Below are positions 49,501-59,755 of a DNA stretch of 64,000 nt, in pieces (the stretch's first letter is position 1; the number at the start of each line of letters is the position of its first letter). A model generated the notes under the pieces. It searched no databases. It was not told where the DNA came from and worked only from the letters and a program-made list of their open reading frames with translations. The translations under genes were made by a program, and so were the position numbers. Source of the DNA: Albugo candida (Eukaryota; Oomycota; Peronosporomycetes; Albuginales); NCBI GenBank assembly GCA_040437565.1, contig JBDOQK010000052.1, forward strand, positions 203,933-267,932, read 5' to 3'.

Positions 49501-49774
49501 GCATATTAACATCCGCATAATGCACTAAGTACATGTAAACCAGCTTTTTGACTTCTACTGATGCAACAATAACATTTTTAACGACATCCGGGAAGAAGAT
49601 AGAGACATCTTCGCCTTTTGAAATCGACGCCAAAAGCGATTTCATTGCTTCTAGCTTCTCGCCGTGTCCAGATACTCCAAGTTTACTATCAAGAAGTTTC
49701 CTGATGCGATCCATATTCATCGCTTCTTCAAAAAAATGCGCGTCGCCAGATATTCCGCGCATTGCCAACGCCAT
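46514..49774 (-). CDS. AP3B: AP-3 complex beta subunit
   Basis: Large subunit of the AP-3 adaptor that sorts cargo from endosomes/Golgi to lysosome- or vacuole-related organelles. Intronless, 1086 residues from the ATG at 49772-49774; nine more bases upstream are open but only with GTG. The adaptin trunk of HEAT repeats (LVYMYLVHYADVN, IRALALRVMTNIRV, SPYVRKCAANAISK) spans about residues 1-620. A short acidic loop (GFYSDDEDPQED) near residue 263 and a long Ser/Asp/Glu-rich hinge from about residue 686 (FYSDDSSSYSSQENED...SDSDSASESSDN) are hallmarks of AP-3 beta and distinguish it from AP-1/2 beta. The C-terminal ear domain follows to IITDLEKTFACILASE. Confidence 0.95.
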   Translation of the reverse strand: MALAMRGISGDAHFFEEAMNMDRIRKLLDSKLGVSGHGEKLEAMKSLLASISKGEDVSIFFPDVVKNVIVASVEVKKLVYMYLVHYADVNMQCRELALLSINSFQKDLADPNQLIRALALRVMTNIRVREILQIQLIAIRKCASDVSPYVRKCAANAISKVFVLDPDQSDVLAEIIGQLLNDHSTMVLGSAMQALNEVCPNRLDLLHAPFRKICHLLADIDEWGQIIAINVLTRYCREQFKHFNASKYPIGKMNKKRPERSGSGFYSDDEDPQEDHRRDEHARVSRGNNLDFGATDHDLDEDHRLLLRSSMPLLKSRNSAAVLAVATLHYYCGTNSVATITLIAKSLVRIMRNQREIQFVVLSVISSMALARSEMFAPFLQDFFVRATDASYTRRLKLEILTSLVTPENVSVILREFQAYVRHVDKEFVTMTIKALGRVAVVIPSVTERCLNGLMRLVRSSAEIVVAESVIVIRLLLQKQNPEDTMRVVRSLAAMLIANRVTAPSARASIVWMLGEFMSRDNSGHICSVEMLRLLVKQFTEETTEVRLQILNFAVKLGVREPEDRNIQLLGQYVLDLCKFDSDYDLRDRARLMRAILSDDKEGMNAQGLFSGKRPAPTIGLKEDANHYTFGTLASLVKHEAPGYRPLPDWRTQTPDKSLRDEKIELKPQLDFKQSHHIDTASSKRVSGGFYSDDSSSYSSQENEDVADEASYSDSSDESGSFGSHQRSSDIVSDSDSASESSDNSDQEESASQDLKERSSSSHTAIAFDDTWINTNKAPLPDLLIDTDHQASKPLDVFDPLRNLNSLRSDPAHFENRSSADESNLLWNGLMNLSISTTPCQVIPTKHVLVSNIDGSGLEITYAYLRQPSMYSSFMNLIQLWLQNHSDAAVSMVKIIERKQDDKDEPRVITFDEIPVIFPGGAPFLAQIHVNFMNRLEGIPLQVSFSDKQYDVELKSMVGELLSPTQMDQKEFDRHISLADQSAFHTFILPLPNQRGDTDIMSVAKDAVLQCCNVFTVSKLYEQHALCFAGCWRGEHAANPSKLHDRLLLRVQMDTTDAKVLVMTDQHTTEIITDLEKTFACILASE

Positions 49775-51222
49775 TGCATCCACAAATGAATTCTCTTTGG
49801 GTCTTCAAAACGAGCAGATACCGGTATAGAGATTTAGAATCAAGATGATTTTTCGATTTCGAGACCCTAGAAGGTGGTTTTTAGTAATGTCTCATGGTTT
49901 TCACCGAGGCTGCTTCCATAAATGAATTCAAGGCATACTTCAATCGATAAGGATTATTTTTTTCGCTTAGTTACTATTTCCACAACGATGCTAGTCTGGT
50001 ACCACATGAGCGAATGAATCAATTGTAAGGGACGATTGCGACTGATCTATACTCAAAGTTGTCGTGTCTGCCTGGCTTGTAAGCAGTAGATCGGACCGGT
50101 ACCTTCTCATACTACCTCCTTAGGTAGCAACCATGCACCATAACTGGGGTCGGAGAGCAGAATTTTGACATATGACAGGAGGATTCTTCATAAAAAATCA
50201 ATGGCTTTCTTTGCGAACTCGCTGTCATTACCACTGCGGGAGTTTCGAGATCAGATATCGACTTTGCAACCAGGTCAAAAAGCTATTGCATTATATTCAC
50301 TCGACTACTCGTCGACACGAATTTGTCTACATTCCATATCGTGACCCTTCTCGAGGTAAGCTAAGCGGAATTAGCACGATATAAAGCCGATATTGTATCG
50401 TGACTAGTGTATGAAAGTCGCTAAAGGGGCTCGCACCTTACATATGTAGATTAGTTGGTCTGCAATCACGCTAGTCTGTGGGGTCAAGACTTGAACGGCA
50501 TTAGTGCGATCTAAACCTGATTCGACCAAACTTTAGTCGAGATTAATTTTTGCGATCTGATAGCTTCTGCATCCAGAATAGAAGGAATCGTAGAAGGTAC
50601 AATGCAAGATGCATCGAAACGCAAGTAAGCCAGCACAAGCTGAAAATTCTCGTCCGGCTTGATTTGGGAAAGTGAATATTAGCGATATACGTGTCCGAAA
50701 GCTTGAAGCAAGATCTCTAATTTGTTCGACCTACAGGGTATTGGATCAATGATAGTGGCGTATTCCAACCGAACCTCAGCTCAAAAAAATTTGTTGCGAG
50801 GGGCTGCACGGCCTTGTTTGTGCTCTGTGCTGAATGATCAATCCGTTAACCTCTATTGAGCGCTGTAGATATGCAACGAGCTTTTTGTTTGATAATCATC
50901 TTAGACCTCAACTGAGCGATTCATAAACAGATTAGTGTAGGGGTATTTATTGATTGGAGTCATGATTTGCATCGCTATAGATATGTGGTATGGGTACATG
51001 CCAAAGTCGTGCATACTTGATTGTATTTAGCAATGCTTATCTTTTGCAGCTGTAGCCGCCTTCGTATAATAGTCTGAGTCCATCACTGGGATCTCAGATT
51101 TCCTAAACACTTCCGTCGAGGCGCCTGGCTTCTTAGAAAACAATCACCTGCATCGTTATTGCGCTTTTGTCCGATATGGAAAATGTCGCAAAAAATCAGT
51201 TCCTACAATTTGAGTGGCTACC

Positions 51223-51454
51223 TTAAACTCTAAAACTTGTTTCGCTCCAACAAGCTTCTTATCGTTGTAGAATACCCAATTACCTCAANNNNNNNNNNNN
51301 NNNNNNNNNNNNNNNNNNNNNNNNNNNNNNNNNNNNNNNNNNNNNNNNNNNNNNNNNNNNNNNNNNNNNNNNNNNNNNNNNNNNNNNNTTAAACTCTAAA
51401 ACTTGTTTCGCTCCAACAAGCTTCTTATCGTTGTAGAATACCCAATTACCTCAA
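51223..51454. repeat. Contig-end direct duplication (66 bp x2) around gap
   Basis: Exact copies at 51223-51288 and 51389-51454 on either side of the N run at 51289-51388. Artefactual. Confidence 0.93.
51289..51388. other. Assembly gap, 100 N
   Basis: 100 N with duplicated flanks in the gene-poor region. Confidence 0.98.
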
Positions 51455-51612
51455 GCTGAGTATCTTATCAGTGAAAACCATCATTTTCGAAAAGTTGCGC
51501 TGATGGCCACTGCGAAAGTGCCAGCCGTCTATTGCACCATTATTCATTGAACGACAGTCTAAAACTCGAAGGTCAAGAGGATTAGTGCGAAATTCGGTGT
51601 ATGGAACTCACC

Positions 51613-51956
51613 ATGTCATGCTTTCAGCATAAATACCTCATGGGCGAAAATAGGAAAGCGCATAAGTCTAAAATGGACAAAAAGAGTGCAATAACTGATA
51701 TAATTATACATTTCCGCGCCATGTGCTCTTGTATNNNNNNNNNNNNNNNNNNNNNNNNNNNNNNNNNNNNNNNNNNNNNNNNNNNNNNNNNNNNNNNNNN
51801 NNNNNNNNNNNNNNNNNNNNNNNNNNNNNNNNNNATGTCATGCTTTCAGCATAAATACCTCATGGGCGAAAATAGGAAAGCGCATAAGTCTAAAATGGAC
51901 AAAAAGAGTGCAATAACTGATATAATTATACATTTCCGCGCCATGTGCTCTTGTAT
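51613..51956. repeat. Contig-end direct duplication (122 bp x2) around gap
   Basis: Exact copies at 51613-51734 and 51835-51956 on either side of the N run at 51735-51834. Artefactual. Confidence 0.93.
51735..51834. other. Assembly gap, 100 N
   Basis: 100 N with duplicated flanks. Confidence 0.98.
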
Positions 51957-52159
51957 CCCAATTCTGTTTACAGCTCCTTCAAATTGACGAAGCTTCAAAT
52001 AATGGTTGAACATGTGATGTACGTCATCTACAGCACCATCATATATATAAGCGCCTTGAAGTCAAAGCATACGGTGATTATTGCAAATAAATTCCTGTTT
52101 GACACGCGAGACATTACATTGTATAACTAAAGCATACTTATCGCTCATGTATAAGGAAT

Positions 52160-52257
52160 AGCTGATGACGAAGACAAAAGGAGATCAAGTAAAATGGATG
52201 TCTTTAGTAGCTGATGACGAGGACAAAAGAAGATCAAGGAGAATTGATGTCGCCAAG
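52160..52257. repeat. 49-bp imperfect tandem duplication
   Basis: Two adjacent units, 52160-52208 and 52209-52257, both begin AGCTGATGACGA and differ at about ten positions. Each unit can be read as ADDEDKRRS-like in its own frame, but 49 is not a multiple of three and no long ORF spans both. Confidence 0.8.
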
Positions 52258-53165
52258 AAATCGCTTTGAGCTAGTGCCATAGAAAACTTACTTCGTGAAG
52301 CATTGTTGCCACTCGTCGAGCATATGAAGTAATTTCGATTACATGGATCCATAAATTTTGTGTGGAGGTAATGCATATTTTCTATTCATACTAGAGCCTA
52401 CTATCATCGACGGATAAATTCCTTGAAATCAGTGTTCAAAAAGTACCGAGTTGGATTCCCTGTCTTTCCAAAAATGTTTACAAGGCACCACAATGTCGAG
52501 CCATACTATCACGTGGCCGGAATGTGTCAATACCTAATTCAAAAAACTGGTCAGTTTGAGATCATAAATTACCACGGTTAAGTCAGCTACTACGTCCATA
52601 TGCTGCAATCATTTGTCACGAGTTTGTAAAAATAAGGTCAAGCGCAAGGGTACCGCTTGATAACTACTAGGTTCACTCACAGAACCACTAGGGCCGCCAA
52701 AAAAAGTAATATTGTGACATACTGAACTACCAGGGACACACACCGATTTGTACATAAGAGCAAATAGCCATATCATACATAAGACTTGGCATGAAAATGT
52801 ATCAAAATAAGAACAATTCAGCTCGCTGAAGACTGCCGGAAAATGCATAAACGTGGTACCGTTTTGAAGGGCTATGAGATTGCTACTGAGCGCTTACTAA
52901 ACTATGATGTGCAAATGCAATTGGGAAGGCGGAAAATGAAGATATCAGGGATTTCTTAGTAAGAAAATTGATGAGGAAGGCAGTTATATATTGGTCATTG
53001 ATTGTGCTTAAGACACTTCATATAAAAATTCAATGTATTTTTTGGGTGACCGGTGGGTTAAACTTACGTTTCTCATCGTCCTCCTTCATTCGACACTAGC
53101 TTCAGTAGTTTTTCAAGGCCAAGAACTGCGACATGACAAGAATCGCAGGTGATTGCAAAAAGGAA

Positions 53166-53265
53166 NNNNNNNNNNNNNNNNNNNNNNNNNNNNNNNNNNN
53201 NNNNNNNNNNNNNNNNNNNNNNNNNNNNNNNNNNNNNNNNNNNNNNNNNNNNNNNNNNNNNNNNN
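53166..53265. other. Assembly gap, 100 N, at the edge of a minisatellite
   Basis: 100 N directly followed by tandem AGTTGTAAGAGTG-like units; the repeat probably broke the assembly. Confidence 0.98.
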
Positions 53266-53352
53266 AGTTGTAAGAGTGAGTCGTAAAGTTAGTTGTAAGA
53301 GTGAGTTGTAAAAGTGAGCTGTAAAAAGAATTGTTGTTGTCCGCTGTGCACG
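53266..53352. repeat. Inverted copy of the 20.5-kb minisatellite
   Basis: About 87 bp matching the reverse complement of 20530-20620, including the unique flank TGTTGTTGTCCGCTGTGCACG, after which similarity stops. The array continues into the gap at 53166-53265. Confidence 0.88.
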
Positions 53353-53997
53353 GTAATAAATCTCTAAGACCAAGTACCGAAAACGCAAAAGAGTCTGCAT
53401 GCGGTCCAGCAGTACAAGAAACAATGGTACTCCTCGTCTTTAATCATTCACAGCGCAATGCTGAGCACACCCCTTTGTGAACATTGGATGCAAACAGAAG
53501 AGGTAATGACATCCGAACGCAGTCTTCAAAGTAGTTAAATATGAAAATGCTTATCTGAGTCTTGATAGCTCATATCAACGTGATAATGTCGGACATGGAG
53601 AAGAGAAGAAGTTCCAGTCAACCAGGCGTGTAAAATGAGCTATCTAATATCAGGGAAGATAACTGCCCAATGGCAGGAAACGTAGAAAAGCAGTCTTGCT
53701 CTTGGTATGAACTTTTCACAGAAGTAAAAATATCGTCTAGAGTATAGACTCAGACAGATAGATATTTGCTTTGATGAAATGTGAACGAGTTCGTGTTTCA
53801 ATTATGTTGGCTGCATGCATGTCCGGCTCGACTGTACAATACGAGTTCTTTTGGAGTTTGTTCATCGTCGACAGCAACTGATGCAGAATACGGTGTATTA
53901 TCAGTTTACCTGCACATCTTTTGTCAGTGCTCTTCGTCCATGGCAACGAGGTACATATTTAGTCTCTGTCTCACGACGAGAAAGCACGAATGGCATT

Positions 53998-56900
53998 TTA
54001 GTTGGCGAGAATAGTCGATTGTGCCTCATTCAAGTAGTGAATGTATCGAACATATCGCTTCAACTTGGAGTTGAAGTGTGCCATGGCAGACGCGAGATTG
54101 TCAGCCCTACTTTCATCCTGCTTTGAAACACTGCCACGAACTTCGACTCCTATTTCGAGTAATGCATCAAAAAGATTCCATGGTAGCCATGGAAGTTTTC
54201 GAATGTTGCTCTCTTTGATCCGTAGAACAAACTCTACTTCTGACTCGTGCACCAAATCATCTGGTATCATCGAAGCTGCGAGGTGAAATGCTTCAAGAAT
54301 GATTCCATGCCGTAAAAATATTTTCAATAGAGTCGTAGGACTGTGCTGTCGTAGCCATTCCATGAGCCATTTTGGCAAACGCCTATGTCTCACCTGCAAT
54401 TGATTACACCTTTGTCTAGCGTCTCCTTGTTCTAAATCCAGTAAGGTTCGAGCCGCTAGCTCCCAAACAGACATATCATTGTCGATACGATTTAATACTA
54501 ACCTGAGTAAGACGTAGCATAAGGATGAGGTATTTGACCTACTTGTCACACACATTGTTGAAATCGATCGAACGACGTGATAAATTTCCAATTTCTTTTT
54601 GTCCCTCTTGTGTGCGAGAATGGCCCATATTAGTTCTAGCGCTTGTGAAGCGATGCACTGTTTATCGTTCTTTGTCATGACAAGACCTGATTGTGTGACG
54701 AACGTAGAGTCATAATGGCGACAACAAAGTAATGCTGAATGGAGGAGCAAAGGTATAATGTCCGAAGATTCAAGCGGATAAAGAATACGAGCATCAACAA
54801 ACCCTCCATCTTCCATAAGGGAATTTAAACAATGACAATGTTGAAGGAGCCATACTTTGCCACTTAGTGTTGCCATTTCGGAAGCGATGTCAGCAAACGT
54901 GACGATGCTCAATGCCTCCTTACAATTCTCTTTCATGGTGCGGAAGCTCTCTGTAGAATGCGTGATAGGGCTTTGTTCTTTGCGAATCAATCTTTCCATT
55001 ATCTCTTCTCCCAAAAATTTTCTTGTCAGCCAGCGATGCTGTGAAGGTACACTCAGTAGCACATTATATGTTATCATAATTGCTTCATGCTGCAATGTCA
55101 TACACTGATGGATCAGTTGGGTGCAAGACAATGAAGTCCATTTCAAACGTAGATAGAGAGAGTACATAGTTGATGCAGCATGAACGGGTCGCCGGTTTCT
55201 CATGTTCAGTGCGTAGAGACTTTTATAGATGTCTACTACAGCCCAGTTGATTGTCAAAAAAGAAGTTTGATTGTGCTGATCTTTTGATGGAGTCGCTTTT
55301 TTCAAAACGTTGCAGTGTGCAGCATGCCACTCTAAGTACTTGTCGATTTGCTGCTCCGATGAAGCCCATTGGAATTCACATAGTAAATCAAGATGGCCAT
55401 GATGTATGCACTTTTTGACAAACTGGGAGACACATTCGACAATGCCATCTTGATTAGTTGTGACTTCATATGTCATCGCTTCCTTATCCTTTACCATTTG
55501 TTGTGCGTCGACACACTGACTAATTTCAGTCAGCCTCATTAATGCAACATGAGCGCTCCGAAGGTCAAGATTTTCTAGAGAGTACTTGAATATATTTATC
55601 CAAACCAAAGTTTGGAGTGCAGGGTCTTGGGCCATATACATCCCCCATGCCTGAGAATATAAAGAGTCTGAGTTTGGTACATGTAATGAATCATTTAACA
55701 CTTGCTCGTCGTGACTGAATTTTGCTGCCACCGTCCACAAAAATTGCAACAACTCTACTGAATAGTCTCTTGGAATGCATTCCTTTAAAACAGCAATGAC
55801 GCCACTAAGGAACTTCTTGATGGAAGTCGTTCCGGAAAAAACATCGTCCTCTTCCGCGACAACCGAAGGAAGACACCAGCTAAAGCACCGGATGGCTTGA
55901 CGAAAACAGCGGATTGCGTTTTCGTTTGTGTCTATAACTTCTGTATCATTCAGAGATGGATCTTTCGTCGTCAGGTTTCTCTTTGCTTCACTATAATACC
56001 TGTGGCCATCACGAGCAAAGCACTCCCCAATCTTGACCAGAATTGCAGGATGAAGGGTTGTCTCGGTAGTAACGCATTCGGCCAACTCGCCACTTGCGTC
56101 ACTTGTGCATATGCCATTGGTCATCATAGAGATTGCTAGTTGAAAGTAATTCTGCTCACAGAGATAATCGAGTAGCCCATCTCTCCCGTAATACACAAGA
56201 GATACCAATTCCATTACTGCGCATTTCAGTGAATTCTGAGATTTTGATGACGTTGAGAGAGTATCATTCGCATCTGAATATCTTATATCTGTATTTATGC
56301 TACCGCACTCGGGAAGCATATCTGTAGGAGAGGATCCGACGAAACATGACAGAGCACGTCTCCATGATGTAGATTCAGTCCACTGGGCATTATTTTCTTT
56401 TATATAACAGCCCAGAATACTAGATGTAGCGTTTGACGTGCTTTCATCGTTAATCGAGTCAATCTGTCCACTTGTCGGTGATGTTATACGTGTGATCAGC
56501 TTTGCCATAGTCCATTGTCGAAGAGATGTAATTGCTTCAGCCAAGAGGGTACTCTCCACGTACTCTAGAGTCCTTTTGGAAAGAAATATCGGACGATACT
56601 CTGACAGATAGGCGAGTAGTAATACAGTACTTGTAGAGTGCTGGTACATCAAGTCGACTGCATCGTTTACCGAAAATGCAAGCGATAAAATCAATTCGTT
56701 ACTTAGAGAGCGATGAACATGTGTTTTCGATTTTGGCGTCGGATAGCATTCATCGCTCTCCGGAGCCTCTTCATCAATTACTCCATCAACGGCGACTATA
56801 TCCATATTCAGAACAACCGACGAGTACTCCTTTGATACTCTACTCACGGGAGTTGTGGAGACCACCCAATCTGCCAATAGCTTACTCTGAAACTCTGGCT

Positions 56901-59755
56901 CTCCACATAGTATTGTACGAAGTTTCGTCACAAGATCCAGATTACATGGCGCGCCATAACCGTTTTCCGTATGGCCATACTCTACATTTCCAATATCGTT
57001 GAGACGGGTACAGTGTTTCGCCACATTCATGATCTCTTGACTTGCAGTTGAGCTCAGATATTCTAACATGCCAGTGCAGCCGACCAGTGTTTGGTTGACT
57101 TTGTATTGGACGCAAGAAAACTGGTGTCTATCGAACAATGGTAGCACTGAATTCTTGAGCATTTCGGCTCCCGAGGTTTTGCTTTTAAGTTGGTCTTCCA
57201 ACAAATACGAAGGAGCAGGCCACGACCAGGACACACGATTTCGGCACACCAACAGCGGTAAGCCTGAGAATGGAGCATGAATCGTGTTTGTGAAGCCAAG
57301 GAACTTGGATGCACGATGCCAAAACTGTTTCACATAATGAAAAGTGATTAATCAAATTGTCAAATATTTCATTGTGCGTCAGCAGACGTACGGTGATACA
57401 AGAGTCCAGTAAACGAGTCCATGACAGAAAGCGTTGCCATGAGAGATCTGTTACATTTGGAGCGATCTCTTGAACGGTATTCCTGTTTTCGCGTGGATCA
57501 GGACGAGCTCTGCCCTGTATTGCTTTAATCCAATTTTTGTCAACAGCCTTGACAAGTTCCTGCTCCAAGCTTAAACTCAATAGCGATCCAGAGGTATTGT
57601 CGCTAAAAATCTTCTCTTCCAGATTTTTCATGGCTTGTATTATGGATGAAGTAGATAAAAATGGTACATCGGAAATTCGACGAAGAAAAAAGTCCTACAA
57701 CGAGTTTGATCAGACATGGACGTCCTCTCAAGAGTGCACATACTTACATCGATTGCTTTCAGCTGATTCTTTTGCTGTTTTTTTTCAATACACCTAGCTT
57801 CACGAGACGCAAATTTCGGTACTTGCAATACTAGTGCCTGTAACAGATGACTTTCATCAGACCTCCATTGATCTAACGTTAAGCCTAGCGATTCCAGAAG
57901 TATTCCTGCCGTATATCTTGGTCCTGTTCGCCTCGTAGCTTCATTGTGCACAAAAACCCAATCTCGATCGTTATAACGCCAAGCGCTATACATGCGGCCT
58001 TGATCAAAACAAAGGTCGACGAACTTTGGAAAGACTGAGCCTCCACCCCACAAATTAGAATGTACTGTGAATTCTCGAGTCACTGTAAGAGTGAAAGTAT
58101 GTTTCGACGAGATCAAATCTCCTCGAAGTAAGAAAATAGCATTCGATCCGTCGAACGCCAAAAGGATTCGGCAATCATTTTGAGTACTATCGGGTAATAT
58201 AATGACTTTGGCAGCGGTTACAGGGTGGTTGTTAAGTGCCATTTCATGTGCTGGAAATTGTCTTATATTTTCTTCACGTTCATGTTCGCTTGACCCACAA
58301 AATAACGAGCTCAACGACTGAGTCCCGATGCAGCTACGAGTGTGATAGGACCATACTGCTAGCGTGAGGTCTGCGCTCAAAGAAACTAGAAGTAGATCTT
58401 TGAGGTGCCTGCTGGGAATATCAGTGATGCTTCCAGTCTCCTCTCGTTGACTTGCCGATATATCACTCGATGAGGCGACCAGGTAACCAATCGCAATGAT
58501 TGATTCTTCAAAACCTTGATCTAATTCACTTTGGAGATCTAAAGGATCTTTACCGCCATACTGTGTTACAGAATGTGAACGAGATTCATTGTCCACCTGA
58601 TTTCTTTTCGGTGTTCCCAAAATTCCGTGCCAAAACCAGCCGAGTAATGAAGTGTCGGAGAAAGTGAATTCGCAAATCTTTTTCTGGGATGATATTGATA
58701 CCGATGAATCGGTATCGACCGGGAGACTAGCTCCAATAAGTTGACCAGCCAAAGTACCGATTATTAAATTATGATCATCTATCCACAAAGCAGATGAAAT
58801 TGCATCGGTTGAAGTAACACCAGAGATGACCTGAAAGGAGTACGACAAATTCAGTACATCCGTTACACATTTTATCGACGCATCTTGTCTGGCCGCAGAT
58901 TTTCTTGATACTGATCCCTTCTGTTCCTCATGAATTGCGAACAGAGAATGAATTTCACTAAAATGTTGGATTTTTGAGTGTTTGCTAATGTCAGCTTCCT
59001 CACTTGTGATTCTGCCGCTCGGTTCAAAGAAGTACGTTAATTGATGTATAGTTCCATCAAAAGTAAGTATTGATATTGTCACGCTCCGTTGAATCAAATT
59101 TTCACTGACAAAAATTCCGTTGGGAATCACAGGTGCTGTGCAAAAAGAAGTCAAATAAGCAATTGTAGTCTTAATGTCATCGTACCGGGTAGATATATAA
59201 TCACAGAATTGTTTTTTAGGGTATGGTGCAGATCGAATTCTTGGAACTGCACTCTCTCCTCGTCGATCCTCCAGCTGCATCCGACGTATTAGTAATGGAA
59301 ATAGAACGTGGTTGATAATATCTGGCATCGTACCATATAGAACGTTGGCGAAGAAATATATCGTTAAAAAGGAATTGACCAGATCCGGAATCTGGACAGA
59401 AATCTACGCAGATACTTAGAAATAATATTTTGCGTATCAGAGATCTCGTACTCTTTAGATGTGATTCGGATAAAGTTTTATCTGTTTCTCTGTTATCATC
59501 ATGCGGTGAGGGAATCGCACAAGTTGGAACAGTTTCCGCGTTGTGGAAAAACGCAAATGGAGTTTCTTTCAGGTGCATTATACGAGAAGCGACTTGCACC
59601 AAAGAAATTTCGCGCGAGATAAAAACATGCTCTTCACGAACAGAGCATGCTCGCTCAAGTACGAATAGTACCGTAAACTCAGGGTAAGTAAGACTTTCAT
59701 TTTTGTAAATGCATGGCTGCAGCCAAACTCTGCTCTGCAATACTCTTTTCTTCAT
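53998..59755 (-). CDS. NUP160: NUP160-like nuclear pore protein, four exons
   Basis: Outer-ring (Y-complex) nucleoporin. Exons 59755-59380, 59321-57748, 57694-57392 and 57324-53998; introns 58, 53 and 67 nt, all GT-AG; about 1859 residues. The N-terminus has YPEFTVLFVLE, resembling FREFTV in animal NUP160, then a beta-propeller-like region containing SADLTLAVWSYHTRSCI, which aligns with the LRMWSYK repeat of NUP160. A long alpha-solenoid follows with the family block YKSLYALNMRNRRPVHAASTMYSLYLRL. The only in-frame ATG for exon 1 (59753-59755) lies inside the 3' end of the acetate kinase gene on the same strand, a 59-bp overlap in another frame; an unseen upstream exon is possible. The first intron is the least certain. 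The protein is longer than human NUP160 (1436), mostly in the solenoid. Confidence 0.82.

Larger units (their letters stand above)
49775..53997. other. Gene-poor region, 4.2 kb, with three gaps and small repeats
   Basis: The longest span without a supported gene. It holds only short ORFs: 50172-50384; 51601-51987, which is inflated by a contig-end duplication and is 54 codons when collapsed; and 52609-52848. It also holds a 49-bp local duplication (52160-52257), gaps at 51289, 51735 and 53166, and the inverted minisatellite copy at 53266. No transposase or polymerase motif is visible. Confidence 0.65.

Noticed and set aside
51601-51987. 128-codon ORF with an internal repeat
   Set aside because: It exists only because a 122-bp contig end is duplicated around the N run. 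Collapsed, it is 54 codons of unremarkable sequence.
52609-52848. 79-codon minus-strand ORF with Cys and hydrophobic segments, a possible small secreted protein
   Set aside because: The hydrophobic stretch is internal rather than a clean signal peptide, and there is no effector motif such as RXLR or CHXC. Left as spacer.
49775-53997. Transposon or virus-derived element in the large gene-poor region
   Set aside because: I looked for polymerase, integrase, transposase and capsid-like motifs and for long terminal repeats and saw none. The direct repeats there are assembly artefacts or short local duplications.
57634-57743. Alternative 110-nt intron in NUP160 using a GTATGT donor
   Set aside because: It also keeps the frame, but the 53-nt GTAAGT...GTTGTAG intron (57695-57747) fits the size norm and adds an uninterrupted coding segment, so it was preferred.
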